Shown: positions 25,787 through 34,480 of the stretch, one piece after another
Position numbering within the stretch: position 1 is the stretch's first letter
How the letters are laid out: the number at the start of each line of letters is the position of its first letter
From: Pseudomonas putida
GTDB taxonomy: Bacteria > Pseudomonadota > Gammaproteobacteria > Pseudomonadales > Pseudomonadaceae
Assembly: GCF_026625125.1 (NCBI RefSeq)
Contig: NZ_CP113097.1
Coordinates: forward strand, 744,001 to 808,000
Reading direction: 5' to 3'
DNA length: 64,000 nucleotides
The notes under the pieces: generated by a model
What the model saw: the letters and a program-made list of their open reading frames with translations, nothing else
What the model was told of the DNA's origin: nothing
Databases searched by the model: none
Translations under genes and position numbers: made by a program

Positions 25787-26524
25787 GGTTGGTTCTCCTG
25801 GGGGGAGGGCGGGGGGCTTGGATGGTTAGGATAGTTGGGGTTGGGTTGGGAACGCAGGCAAATGCTGAGGCTCGAACACAAGCATGGAAAGCAGACACTC
25901 AACAAGACTTCCGTCAGCGTCCTCACATAATCCTTTATTGGGCCGGGGGAAGCTGAATAAACTTAGTAACATATTGTTTTTAATGAAAAAGAAACTTTAT
26001 CGAAGACATCTAGGAATACCACCTGGAATACTGCTAGCCATAAGATCCAGACTTAGACTTGTTATGTAAGAATGCGAAATTGCCTCTCCGGCTTGAAATC
26101 GCCCTATCTCTGACGGCTATGTCAGACTGCTAACCTCCACCCTTGCTTACGCTAGGGAGCTGGATGATGTGCCGACAGGTCCTCAAATGCGAGCGATCAG
26201 GGCAGGCATCGCTCCTGGGAAGGATTACTGATGGCGCCTTGATCGCGCGCGCCCCAAGGCTCGGGGTCTGACGCACAGGTTTGGTAGGTCAATCCCCATA
26301 CATCGATACCGCCAACGTCGTACAATGGCAGGCAGGATTGCGCAAGAACGATGGTAAGGCATGGCCTGACGCTTTGCTCTCCACTACCATGGGGGGATGT
26401 GTTGTACATGTCGAGGCCCAGAGCGAATCATGGAGCGCTCTCTGCAAGTAGCAATGTGACTGGCCTGACTTAAGTCTGACCAATAGACATAGAACTATGG
26501 CCATAATACGAGATAAGGAAAGTG
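25787..26524. other. Gene-poor left boundary of the island
   Basis: About 740 bp without a supported gene. It starts with a G-rich tract (25800-25850: runs of 6, 3, 6, 4, 3 and 3 G) upstream of cysC. Composition then drops sharply in GC from about 25,860. An att-like segment lies at 26011-26032. Short open frames at 26197-26409 and 26289-26531 on the minus strand have no recognisable similarity and no good start sites, so I leave them out. The promoter of the DUF262 gene must lie near 26,470-26,510. Confidence 0.6.
26011..26032. repeat. Left-end copy of an integrase-arm-like sequence
   Basis: The segment taggaataccacctggaata at 26011-26030 matches tgggataccacctgggatac at 39476-39495, sharing 11 identical bases ataccacctgg. 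The two copies lie near opposite ends of the island, as integrase arm-binding sites of attL and attR would. Confidence 0.5.
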
Positions 26525-27631
26525 ATGACAAAAATCAATGAAGAAATGTCCGGTTCTGACGTTGAGCCTATCGAGGGATTAGACAGAGATGAGGATATTT
26601 CCTTCGGCGATTATCCAATTGATACCGTACTTATTCGAAACGAAAATAGGACCGTCCATGACGTACTACGTCGTATCGAAAAGGGAAGTTTCGTGATGGA
26701 TCCTGATTTTCAGCGAGATTTTATCTGGGCTGAAGATAAGCAGTGTAAATTAATAGAGTCTGTTATGATGCGGATTCCTTTGCCGGTTTTCTATTTAGCG
26801 GAAAATAGCAAGGGTAAAATGATAGTTGTAGATGGTCTTCAGAGGTTGTCGACATTCCAACGTTTTGTCAATAATGAGCTGAAGCTTAAACTTCCTCACC
26901 AAAGTGAGCTGCATAACAAGTACTTTCAGGATCTTTCACCGAAGCTGCAGAATAGGGTAGAAGACTGTAACTTGGTTTTGTATGTGATCGATGCCAAGGT
27001 TCCCGCGCAAGCATTGTTAGATATTTTTGAACGAGTAAACGGTGGCGTACCTCTTACTAGACAGCAAATGCGCAACTGTCTGTATTCTGGAAAAGCTACG
27101 CGCTTCTTGAAGGAAGAAAGTAAAAATAGTAGCTTTTTAAAATCTACTGGCGGCAGTTTAAATAAGAAGACGATGCGCGATCGAGAGCTAATTAATAGGT
27201 TTTGTGCATTTGAGCTTCTCGATACGTCTCGCTACAAAGGTGATATGGATGATTTTCTTGCTAAAGCACTGGAACGCATGAATGAGATGTCTGAGAGTGA
27301 GTTGGAGCAGCTTTCAGCACGTTTTAGAGCTAGTATGCGTAACAATTTCTTGATTTTTGCTAAGCATGCTTTTCGTAAACATTCTTCACCCTATGATACT
27401 AGGAGCGTAATTAACGCATCTCTATGGGACGTCATGTCTACAGGTTTGAGTCGTTATCCTGAATCAATAGTGGAAGCACACGCCGAGGAACTTCATGACG
27501 GTTTCTACACACTGATGGAGAATCCGAAATTCAGAGAGGCAATTTCGTTAGGTACGAACCAAGTTGCACGCGTAAGCTCAAGATTTGAGTTGACTAGAGA
27601 GATGCTGGAGGAGGTTCTCGGTGATCAGTAA
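26525..27631 (+). CDS. DUF262 (ParB/Srx-fold) protein, first gene of putative defence cassette
   Basis: A 368-aa protein with the DUF262 signatures: PDFQRDFIW (about 60-68), VVDGLQRLSTFQ (about 101-112, where the usual motif is DGQQR) and FERVNGGVPLTRQQMRN (about 172-188). In the GmrSD and SspE restriction enzymes this domain binds or hydrolyses nucleotide and a C-terminal HNH (DUF1524) domain cuts DNA; here the C-terminus shows no HNH. ATG 26525 is preferred over GTG 26522 because aagga lies 5 bp upstream. It overlaps the ATPase gene by 11 bp. Low GC marks it as acquired. Confidence 0.82.
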   Translation: MTKINEEMSGSDVEPIEGLDRDEDISFGDYPIDTVLIRNENRTVHDVLRRIEKGSFVMDPDFQRDFIWAEDKQCKLIESVMMRIPLPVFYLAENSKGKMIVVDGLQRLSTFQRFVNNELKLKLPHQSELHNKYFQDLSPKLQNRVEDCNLVLYVIDAKVPAQALLDIFERVNGGVPLTRQQMRNCLYSGKATRFLKEESKNSSFLKSTGGSLNKKTMRDRELINRFCAFELLDTSRYKGDMDDFLAKALERMNEMSESELEQLSARFRASMRNNFLIFAKHAFRKHSSPYDTRSVINASLWDVMSTGLSRYPESIVEAHAEELHDGFYTLMENPKFREAISLGTNQVARVSSRFELTREMLEEVLGDQ

Positions 27632-28751
27632 GGTAGAGTTGCGAAATTTTAAGTGTTTTCAGCATCTTAAAATGCCACTTGCTGATTTGACGCTCTTAGC
27701 TGGATCGAATGCATCCGGAAAATCGTCATTCTTGCAAGCTTTGGTAGTACTTCATCAAACTATTCGCGAAAATGAGTGGAGTAAGCGCCTGGTTCTTAAC
27801 GGAGAGATTTTGAGTCTGGGTACAGTTCAGGACGTTGTTAATAAAATTCATGGTCGGAATGATTTTAGTCTCAACTTGACAGATGATGAGTCTACCTATT
27901 GTTGGGGGTTTAACGGCGAGAGAGCCGAAATGTCAATGCAGGTTAACTGTTTTCCAGGAGAGCCTATTAGTAGTGACGTGAGCTTGAACAAGCTTTTGCC
28001 GATGGAAGGCAGAGAAAATCAAAAAATTTGCACTACCCTTGAAACGCTCACATATATAACTGCTGAGCGAATTGGACCTCGGGATTTCTACGCTCTTGAG
28101 GACAGACGTACCATTCAAACTGTTGGTCCTAAAGGTGAGCACGCTGTCAGTTGCTTGTACCGCCTGGCAGAAAAAACCGTTCATAGTAATTTATGTGTAG
28201 CTGGAACGCCTCCGACATTGATGAGGCAAGTCGAAGCGTGGATGCAAAAGTTTTTTCCAGGTTGTGGTGTTGAAATCACACCAATTGCACGGATGAATGC
28301 GGTTTCATTAGGGATAAGGACTTCTGATGAAACTGATTACCATAGACCTGTTAATGTCGGGTTCGGTCTTACACAGGTGTTGCCAATATTGGTCGCTACA
28401 TTGTCAGCTAATGAAAATGACTTGATCCTGATTGAAAACCCTGAGGTTCACTTGCATCCGGCTGGACAGGCGCTGATGGGGGGATTTTTGGCAATGATTG
28501 CGAGCTCAGGAACACAGATTGTCCTGGAAACCCATAGTGATCATGTGCTGAATGGAATTAGGCGAGCGGTTCGGAGCAAAGTATTGACTCCATCTCAGGT
28601 TGCTTTGCATTTCTTCCGCCCATCTACGCCTGATATGGATCAAGTAGTTTCACCACAACTGGACGCTTCTGGAAATATTGATTTTTGGCCAGAGGGTTTT
28701 TTCGATCAGTTCGATAAGGATATGAACCACTTCGCGGGGTGGGGGGAGTGA
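27621..28751 (+). CDS. AAA/ABC-type ATPase with DUF3696 C-terminus
   Basis: A 376-aa OLD-like ATPase without a TOPRIM nuclease domain. Walker A is GSNASGKSS (28-36), Walker B is LILIENPEVHLHP (about 268-280), and the switch His is in LETHSDHVLN (about 301-310). The C-terminus (LDASGNIDFWPEGFFDQFDKD) is the DUF3696 signature. The signature loop is GFGLTQVLP rather than a canonical LSGGQ, as in AAA15/21 proteins. The start is GTG 27621, inside the end of the DUF262 gene, so the pair is translationally coupled. It is the likely motor or sensor of a three-protein system. Confidence 0.85.
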   Translation: MISKVELRNFKCFQHLKMPLADLTLLAGSNASGKSSFLQALVVLHQTIRENEWSKRLVLNGEILSLGTVQDVVNKIHGRNDFSLNLTDDESTYCWGFNGERAEMSMQVNCFPGEPISSDVSLNKLLPMEGRENQKICTTLETLTYITAERIGPRDFYALEDRRTIQTVGPKGEHAVSCLYRLAEKTVHSNLCVAGTPPTLMRQVEAWMQKFFPGCGVEITPIARMNAVSLGIRTSDETDYHRPVNVGFGLTQVLPILVATLSANENDLILIENPEVHLHPAGQALMGGFLAMIASSGTQIVLETHSDHVLNGIRRAVRSKVLTPSQVALHFFRPSTPDMDQVVSPQLDASGNIDFWPEGFFDQFDKDMNHFAGWGE

Positions 28752-28752
28752 G

Positions 28753-29706
28753 ATGGAGCTCTTTTTCAATGATTGCTCGCTGCATGGTCAGTTTCAGGAT
28801 GTAGGTAGTTTTGAGAGCTCTTTAGATGTAATCATGGCAATGCGAGGGCTGGCAAAAAAGTATGGTCGAGAGATTTACTGTCACAGGGGCTTAATGCATT
28901 CCAGAGTGACTGATCAGTTAAATCTTCCTCAGGCCATGAGTGCTATTAATAGAAGTAAGGCTATCGCTTTAGTTGGGTGGTTTAGTAAGGCTGGCCCATT
29001 TTGGGAGGATGGCCGTCGGCATTCCCCTGAAGAGTACTTAGAGTGCTCTAATGAGGTGGTGACGGATACCGCTATCGGTGAATGTGCATATTTGAGTTTT
29101 TTAAGCCAGGCTGCACAGCTCGCGAGTATGACACCATCATCCTGGCTGTCTCCACTGATAGAGGTGACCTGGCATCGAAATGAGCAGCCCGCTCAGGTCG
29201 GCAGCTTGGTCAACCACCTTGGTGCTGCGACGCTCGAATTAGAGCTGCAGAAGGCTGAGAAGCCATTACAATCCTGGGCAGAGCTTGCCAGAGTTTGCCC
29301 AGCAAAATTTGAAAATTTAATCTTCTCTGATAATACATTTAGTCCATTGTCTGGCACTCCCTTCGTGTCAGCGGCGGCTAAAAGTATTATTGATCTATTG
29401 AGCGTGCTTCAAAGATTCAAAGCTACTCACATTACAGGTAGTGGAAGAACGCGCGAAGGCGATGAGCTTTATCAGACTTATTTTACTGGCGCACGAGCAT
29501 GGTTTTCCGATTCGAGTGACAGAGAAAAGCGGGACTTCGAACAAGAGTTAAAGTTTACAGATCCTGAAAATCCTAGGGAAAAAATATCAGCACCATATCA
29601 TGGAAAAGTTCAAACGCCTCAAATGCGTATACACTTCACATGGCCTGTAGCGGCTGATACTCCGCTTCATGTGCTCTATATAGGTGATAAAATTACAAAA
29701 TACTGA
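28753..29706 (+). CDS. Unknown protein, third gene of DUF262/DUF3696 cassette
   Basis: A 317-aa protein whose start lies one base after the ATPase stop, so it is surely co-expressed. I do not recognise the family. It opens MELFFNDCSLHGQF, has a conserved-looking DTAIGECAYLSFLSQ near 115-130, and ends with a beta-rich segment (APYHGKVQTPQMRIHFTWP ... LHVLYIGDKITKY) that looks like a compact terminal domain. There is no signal peptide or membrane segment. As the only part of the triad without an assigned domain it may be the effector. The system resembles, from memory, the three-gene Menshen (Nsn) anti-phage system; this needs a profile search. Confidence 0.7.
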   Translation: MELFFNDCSLHGQFQDVGSFESSLDVIMAMRGLAKKYGREIYCHRGLMHSRVTDQLNLPQAMSAINRSKAIALVGWFSKAGPFWEDGRRHSPEEYLECSNEVVTDTAIGECAYLSFLSQAAQLASMTPSSWLSPLIEVTWHRNEQPAQVGSLVNHLGAATLELELQKAEKPLQSWAELARVCPAKFENLIFSDNTFSPLSGTPFVSAAAKSIIDLLSVLQRFKATHITGSGRTREGDELYQTYFTGARAWFSDSSDREKRDFEQELKFTDPENPREKISAPYHGKVQTPQMRIHFTWPVAADTPLHVLYIGDKITKY

Positions 29707-29779
29707 AAGTTGAGCTAATGGAGCGCCGCCAAATTTTTGGTTGGCGTCGCCCCTACCTAGCTAGGTGCAATTTTACTAG

Positions 29780-32395
29780 TTAAAGATTTTTAATTAGCTC
29801 GCACGCTTCAGCCCATGAGTATGCCCCTGGAAGGGGACTATGTTCAAAAACCATCATGTAGCGGTATTCGCGGCCTGAGCATTTTTCCCAGAGCTGGCCA
29901 AGCTCAATTTTAGCTTCAGAGTCAGAGTTGTCTCTATCGCTTCCTTTTGTTTCTATGATGATAGTGAGGCCTGAGTGAAGTCGCACTATAAAATCGGGGT
30001 AGTGGTTTATCGGGCCATTTATTACAAAGCCTCGGCCGCTAGAATTCCGATGCCACCATCTAACATTGTTGGCGTCGGCAAGGTAGTCAGACATCCTTTC
30101 TTCAAGTCCATTTCCTCTTTCTTCGCGCACATATAGGGAGTTGGATGCTGCAACTGATGCTGTCTGGCGCGGAGAAATCTCAAGAGGGAATTTATAGAAA
30201 GGTTTTGTGTCTAGCTTATTAAGGCTAATTAAGTGTTTAAATTTTCGGCGCGAGAAATTTAAAATCTCTCGACGGACTCGCTGTTTTATGGCTTCAACAT
30301 AGGAATGTTGTTGCTCGAGTATTTCATCGAGTTGCCCAGCGCTGAGTCTGGCCAGGATCTTTTTGATGTAAGATTGCAGATCGGATTCAGCTAGGGGCGG
30401 CATTTTCCCAAGCCAGCTTCCAACCAAACCTGTCAACTGTCGTCTTTTTGCCTCGGCATCCAGGCTAGAGAGATAATCTTTAAGTTTGCGGACTTCATGT
30501 TCTTTCAGGCGTACACGGGTAGGCTCGTAATCGCCTTGAGACTCCCCAATTCTTAAAAGATCGATTTTAACGAGGTCGCCGCTGACAGGCGCTACAGTGA
30601 AATCATTGATGTCGCAATCTGCGAGTCTAAATTCCTGGTCTACCAGTTGAGATTTTTCTAGTAATATGTCACCTGATTCATCTGCAAAAATTAATCCAGG
30701 AGGAGCTTTTCTGAAGAACTGTGGAAGTCTCAAATCACTAACTTCGTCAATGAACTCAGGTCGGATTGAGTATAAGTCCATTACACTTCTTACCTCTCCA
30801 GGGATATAGTCGTTAAGATCTGCTGGAGTCGCAGCTTGCAGTTCTTTGTTTGCTTCTTCTGCGGCGCTTAAAGTCGATAATAAGAAATCAGGCTCTTTAT
30901 TTGTAGTGGCGCTGTTAGAAGTCGCGAGATCGAGTTGATTTGAGGTATTGCTTTTATGCGAGAGCAGGGACGGCTCGTTAATTTCCCAGTTTGATGTTGG
31001 GGCCTTAGCTGGATATTTAGACTCTGCTCGGGCTTCGTCTTGAATTGGATCAGGTGTTCTGAAGTCGGCTCGGCTGAATCCTGCGCGATTAAGCCCTGCC
31101 ACAATTTTTTCGAGTGTCTGACTAAATACGCCTGATGCAGTTAATACATAACTCATGTTCAAGGGTTCATGACCATGAGCTCGTACATACGGCTGTCTTA
31201 GAATTCGGCCGAGGATCTGTTCTACGTCTACAGGTGATGATCTATCTGCTAAGGTTGCCAATATGTAGGCAAAGGGGCAGTCCCACCCTTCTTTAAGTGC
31301 ATTAACTGTAATTACAAATCTTACAGGGCATGATTGAGAGTCTAGATCTATACCGCTTAGCTCATCTTTTTCGGCGGTCTTGATTTTGATCCAGTCTTCT
31401 GGGATTCCGTGCTCTATAAGTTCGGATTTTACTTTTTCAAAAGTTTGCGCGTCAGCTTTGGCTTTGCTCTCGGCTTGGATTAGGGCTATTGGGCGAATAT
31501 AGGCTCCGCCAAGCTTTTCTTCTGCCTGTGCCTCTGCTTCGAGTCGCGCTCTGAGATCAATTGTGTGGGCGATTACCGAGCTTCTGTTTGGCAGGTTTCT
31601 GACAATAACTGGAAGCTTCACCATGTGCTGATTCCGCATAACCAGCGCATCGACGAAGCTAATAATGTTGGCACCTGCACGCGGAGTTGCGGTAAGTTCA
31701 AAAACAAAGCTGGGATTCAAGTTGCGAAGCATATCTTGAGATAGGCTGCTGGTGACGTTGTGACTTTCGTCAACTATCACCACAGGCTCTAATCCAGCCA
31801 TGGATGCAACTAATGAAAAAGGGTCTACGCCGTCACTGACAGCTACGGCAGTAGAAGATAAATCATCCAGGGCGGAGTTTTCTTGATAGAGCTTTCTATC
31901 GTCTTTGTTTTTGGCTTTTAAGCTGTCATAAGTGAGGACTGCCAAAACCAATCCATCTTCAACTTCCGCTCGAGAAAGTTGTCCCGACAAAAGGTCGCGC
32001 TTGTCCATAATGCTAACGCGACCTTCAAATAGGCGGTTGAGACTTTGTCTATAAGGGTGATTTGGATTACGCAGAGCATTGAGAACCTGCTGTAAGATTG
32101 ACAGCGATGGCACTAGCCATAAGCATAAACGTGCATCACCTTGGCGCTTCTGTAATGCCTTGAAAATGCTAGATACCGCGTGCAGCCCAATAAATGTCTT
32201 CCCTCCAGCGGTGGGAACCTTCGCACAGACTTGTGGGGCTCTGTGTGTAGGGCTTTGATAGCCTTGCATTCGGGTAGCGCCTTGAGCGTCCCAATGCGCT
32301 CGATATGCAAGTTGAGCATCATCACACGCGGTCCAGCGGCGGAGAAAAACCTCTAAATCTTCGATCACTTGGCTCTGGTAGCTGTTTAATTGCAC
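29780..32395 (-). CDS. res: Type III restriction enzyme Res subunit
   Basis: An 871-aa superfamily-2 helicase/nuclease. Walker A is in KVPTAGGKTFIG (about residue 60-70), the DEAD-box motif is VDESHNVTS (about 208-216), and motif VI is EQILGRILRQPYV (about 395). The C-terminus carries a PD-(D/E)XK nuclease: YPDFIVRLHSGLTIIIETKG (about 793-815). With Mod it would cut unmethylated DNA after ATP-driven translocation or sliding. It is transcribed after mod with a 10-bp gap and is convergent with the DUF262 cassette. All core motifs are intact. Confidence 0.9.
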   Translation of the reverse strand: MQLNSYQSQVIEDLEVFLRRWTACDDAQLAYRAHWDAQGATRMQGYQSPTHRAPQVCAKVPTAGGKTFIGLHAVSSIFKALQKRQGDARLCLWLVPSLSILQQVLNALRNPNHPYRQSLNRLFEGRVSIMDKRDLLSGQLSRAEVEDGLVLAVLTYDSLKAKNKDDRKLYQENSALDDLSSTAVAVSDGVDPFSLVASMAGLEPVVIVDESHNVTSSLSQDMLRNLNPSFVFELTATPRAGANIISFVDALVMRNQHMVKLPVIVRNLPNRSSVIAHTIDLRARLEAEAQAEEKLGGAYIRPIALIQAESKAKADAQTFEKVKSELIEHGIPEDWIKIKTAEKDELSGIDLDSQSCPVRFVITVNALKEGWDCPFAYILATLADRSSPVDVEQILGRILRQPYVRAHGHEPLNMSYVLTASGVFSQTLEKIVAGLNRAGFSRADFRTPDPIQDEARAESKYPAKAPTSNWEINEPSLLSHKSNTSNQLDLATSNSATTNKEPDFLLSTLSAAEEANKELQAATPADLNDYIPGEVRSVMDLYSIRPEFIDEVSDLRLPQFFRKAPPGLIFADESGDILLEKSQLVDQEFRLADCDINDFTVAPVSGDLVKIDLLRIGESQGDYEPTRVRLKEHEVRKLKDYLSSLDAEAKRRQLTGLVGSWLGKMPPLAESDLQSYIKKILARLSAGQLDEILEQQHSYVEAIKQRVRREILNFSRRKFKHLISLNKLDTKPFYKFPLEISPRQTASVAASNSLYVREERGNGLEERMSDYLADANNVRWWHRNSSGRGFVINGPINHYPDFIVRLHSGLTIIIETKGSDRDNSDSEAKIELGQLWEKCSGREYRYMMVFEHSPLPGAYSWAEACELIKNL

Positions 32396-32405
32396 GGTTG
32401 ATTCC

Positions 32406-33989
32406 TCAGAGCCTAGTAATGTCGCGTGGTATTTTCTTGAATGCGATGCCGTGGCGTCGCATAAATTCTTCGCCTAGTGCAAGTTGGTCCGCATATATCA
32501 AAACGGGTCCTATTTCTCTTACTAACTCCGCCAGAAGCTCAAGATCAAGCGTTGTTGCGGTTTGTTCCTCATAGGCAAAAAATACTTTTAAGCCATTAGC
32601 TTCGCCTAACCAATACCGGTGAGGAGTAGTATTTGAGTTGGAAGTTGTGATTGATATCCCCTCTTGCCAAGCTACATATTCTCGAATAGCGGGCAAGCCA
32701 ATCTTAGGATTCAAATTTCCATATTCGCCAAAAAGCGGTTCGCCTAGTGAGTAGTAAGTGAAAGCCCCTCCTAAGCCTGGAGTTGCTTTGCTATCTGCCC
32801 CATATCCCTGTATCACTCGCTTAATACGCTCTGCTGTCAGAGAGTCTGCATAATCCATCATTTCAATTAAGATGAATCGCCTTGAACCTTCATCTTTAAG
32901 GTTGGCTTTTAAGACGGCGTGTCCAGTGGTCCCTGATCCTGCAAATGAGTCAAGTATTATGGAGTCATGATCTGCTGCAATATCTAGAATACGGTCGATC
33001 AAAGTACTAGGTTTTGGGGTGTCAAAAGACGAGTCGCCGGCGAAAATAGCACGCATCTCATTTTTTGAGCTACGATTACTACCCACATCCTTTTTCCAAA
33101 GGGTTCGTGGCACTAAATTTCCAACCTCATTTAGATAACGCTTAATGCTTGGGCGTGCATCTCCCGTAGGTCCCCACCATACACGTCCTTCAGAGTCTAG
33201 CTCATGAAGTCTCTCTTCCGAAATACGCCAGAATCTGCCAGGTGGAGGTGAGAACTCTCTACCCGTAGGACCCGAGACAGTGTAGAGCCCTTTCGAGTAC
33301 GGCTTATTAGCAAATGGATCTCCAGGAATCCACGAACCATTTGGGTCGTTGTCCGGATTGTCATATATGGAATCAGACTCAGCAGTCCTTGCAAGCCGGG
33401 CCGGTACCCAGTTAGGACGTTTTGAGTATACTAAAATGTAATCATGGTCAGTTGAGAACTGACTGGCAGAGTTTCTAGGGGAGTCAGCTTTTTCCCATAT
33501 AACGCATGTGACAAAATTGCTTGCGCCAAATATTTCGTCAAGAACTGGTCGTAATATGCCGACCGCGTTGTCGTCAATCGAGATCCATATGGAGCCGTCA
33601 TCTGAAAGTAGGCGGTGTAGCAGTTTAAGACGAGGGTAAATCATGCACAGCCATTTGTCTTGGCGGCTCATGTCCTCGTTTTGTTTTCCAACTACCTTCC
33701 CTAGCCACTTTTTGATTCGAGGGTCGTTTACATTGTCGTTATAAACCCACCCTTCGTTTCCTGTGTTATAGGGTGGGTCGATGTAAATGCATTTAACTTT
33801 CCCTTCAAATTCCGGAAGCAAACTCTTAAGTGCTTCAAGATTGTCACCCTGAATAATTTTGTTGTTCAGGGTGTTCTGTACGGATGAAGTTTTTGGTTGA
33901 AAAGTATAATGTGCTTGTAGAGCTCGGTAGGGTACATCCCGATGATGGTTTCGGACCTGATCTTTACCCACCCAGTGCAATGTCGGCAT
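32406..33989 (-). CDS. mod: Type III DNA methyltransferase Mod subunit
   Basis: A 527-aa adenine-N6 methyltransferase of the beta class: motif IV DPPYNTG (71-77) precedes the SAM motif DSFAGSGTTGHAVLKAN (about 347-363). The long segment between them and the C-terminal part would hold the target recognition domain. ATG 33989 has aaggcg just upstream; the ten-residue extension to 34019 is not supported. It methylates one strand of an asymmetric site and guides the Res subunit. Mod and res form one operon. The recognition sequence cannot be predicted. Confidence 0.9.
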   Translation of the reverse strand: MPTLHWVGKDQVRNHHRDVPYRALQAHYTFQPKTSSVQNTLNNKIIQGDNLEALKSLLPEFEGKVKCIYIDPPYNTGNEGWVYNDNVNDPRIKKWLGKVVGKQNEDMSRQDKWLCMIYPRLKLLHRLLSDDGSIWISIDDNAVGILRPVLDEIFGASNFVTCVIWEKADSPRNSASQFSTDHDYILVYSKRPNWVPARLARTAESDSIYDNPDNDPNGSWIPGDPFANKPYSKGLYTVSGPTGREFSPPPGRFWRISEERLHELDSEGRVWWGPTGDARPSIKRYLNEVGNLVPRTLWKKDVGSNRSSKNEMRAIFAGDSSFDTPKPSTLIDRILDIAADHDSIILDSFAGSGTTGHAVLKANLKDEGSRRFILIEMMDYADSLTAERIKRVIQGYGADSKATPGLGGAFTYYSLGEPLFGEYGNLNPKIGLPAIREYVAWQEGISITTSNSNTTPHRYWLGEANGLKVFFAYEEQTATTLDLELLAELVREIGPVLIYADQLALGEEFMRRHGIAFKKIPRDITRL

Positions 33990-34210
33990 GGTGCTCGCCT
34001 TGTCCTCAAAAAAACGCAAACGCTTGCCCTCACGGCAGCCGGTGATTTGACACCATTGGTTACCTGCAAGGCAAGCCGACGTGTCTTCAAGTGCCGACCT
34101 CGGGTGACTACCATACCCGTGGATGCGGGGTTCTGGACAGCTTCATCATTTTTCAATCGGTGGGATGAGGTGCGCCAGGGTGCTGAGATCAAGGTTAGGC
34201 GTCCGATGCA

Positions 34211-34480
34211 TCAAACGCCCTCGGTTTCCCTCAGACGTTTCCAAATGAGCCGGACAGTGAGCTGGTAATAGTATCGGGTAGCGCTCGAGTGTTCCTTTAG
34301 GTAGTGGACCCGAAACCAGCGCAGATGCTTCTGTTTCCAGGTCCAAGGATTGTCTAGCTGCCAGCGCTCCTGGATGGCTGCTTGGATGATTCGGGCTTGC
34401 CTGAGGTGTCGTTTCCGCGTGATTTTTGAGCCCGTCAGTACTCCGTTGATGAAAAGCGCCATATCGCATGGCGTAGTCAT
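34211..34480 (-). CDS. Small basic protein coupled to recombinase
   Basis: An 89-aa protein whose ATG overlaps the stop of the recombinase gene (ATGA), so it is translated as part of the same operon. It is rich in Arg, Lys and aromatic residues (RKRHLRQARIIQAAIQERW ... RYYYQLTVRLIWKRL), mostly helical by appearance. It may be a DNA-binding accessory factor or resemble a recombinase core-binding domain. I know no name for it. Confidence 0.6.
   Translation of the reverse strand: MTTPCDMALFINGVLTGSKITRKRHLRQARIIQAAIQERWQLDNPWTWKQKHLRWFRVHYLKEHSSATRYYYQLTVRLIWKRLRETEGV

Noticed and set aside
25787..26200. Exact attL copy of the tmRNA 3' end
   Set aside because: Only an 8-base match gccggggg (25942-25949) to the tmRNA end was seen, which is too short in GC-rich DNA to be accepted.
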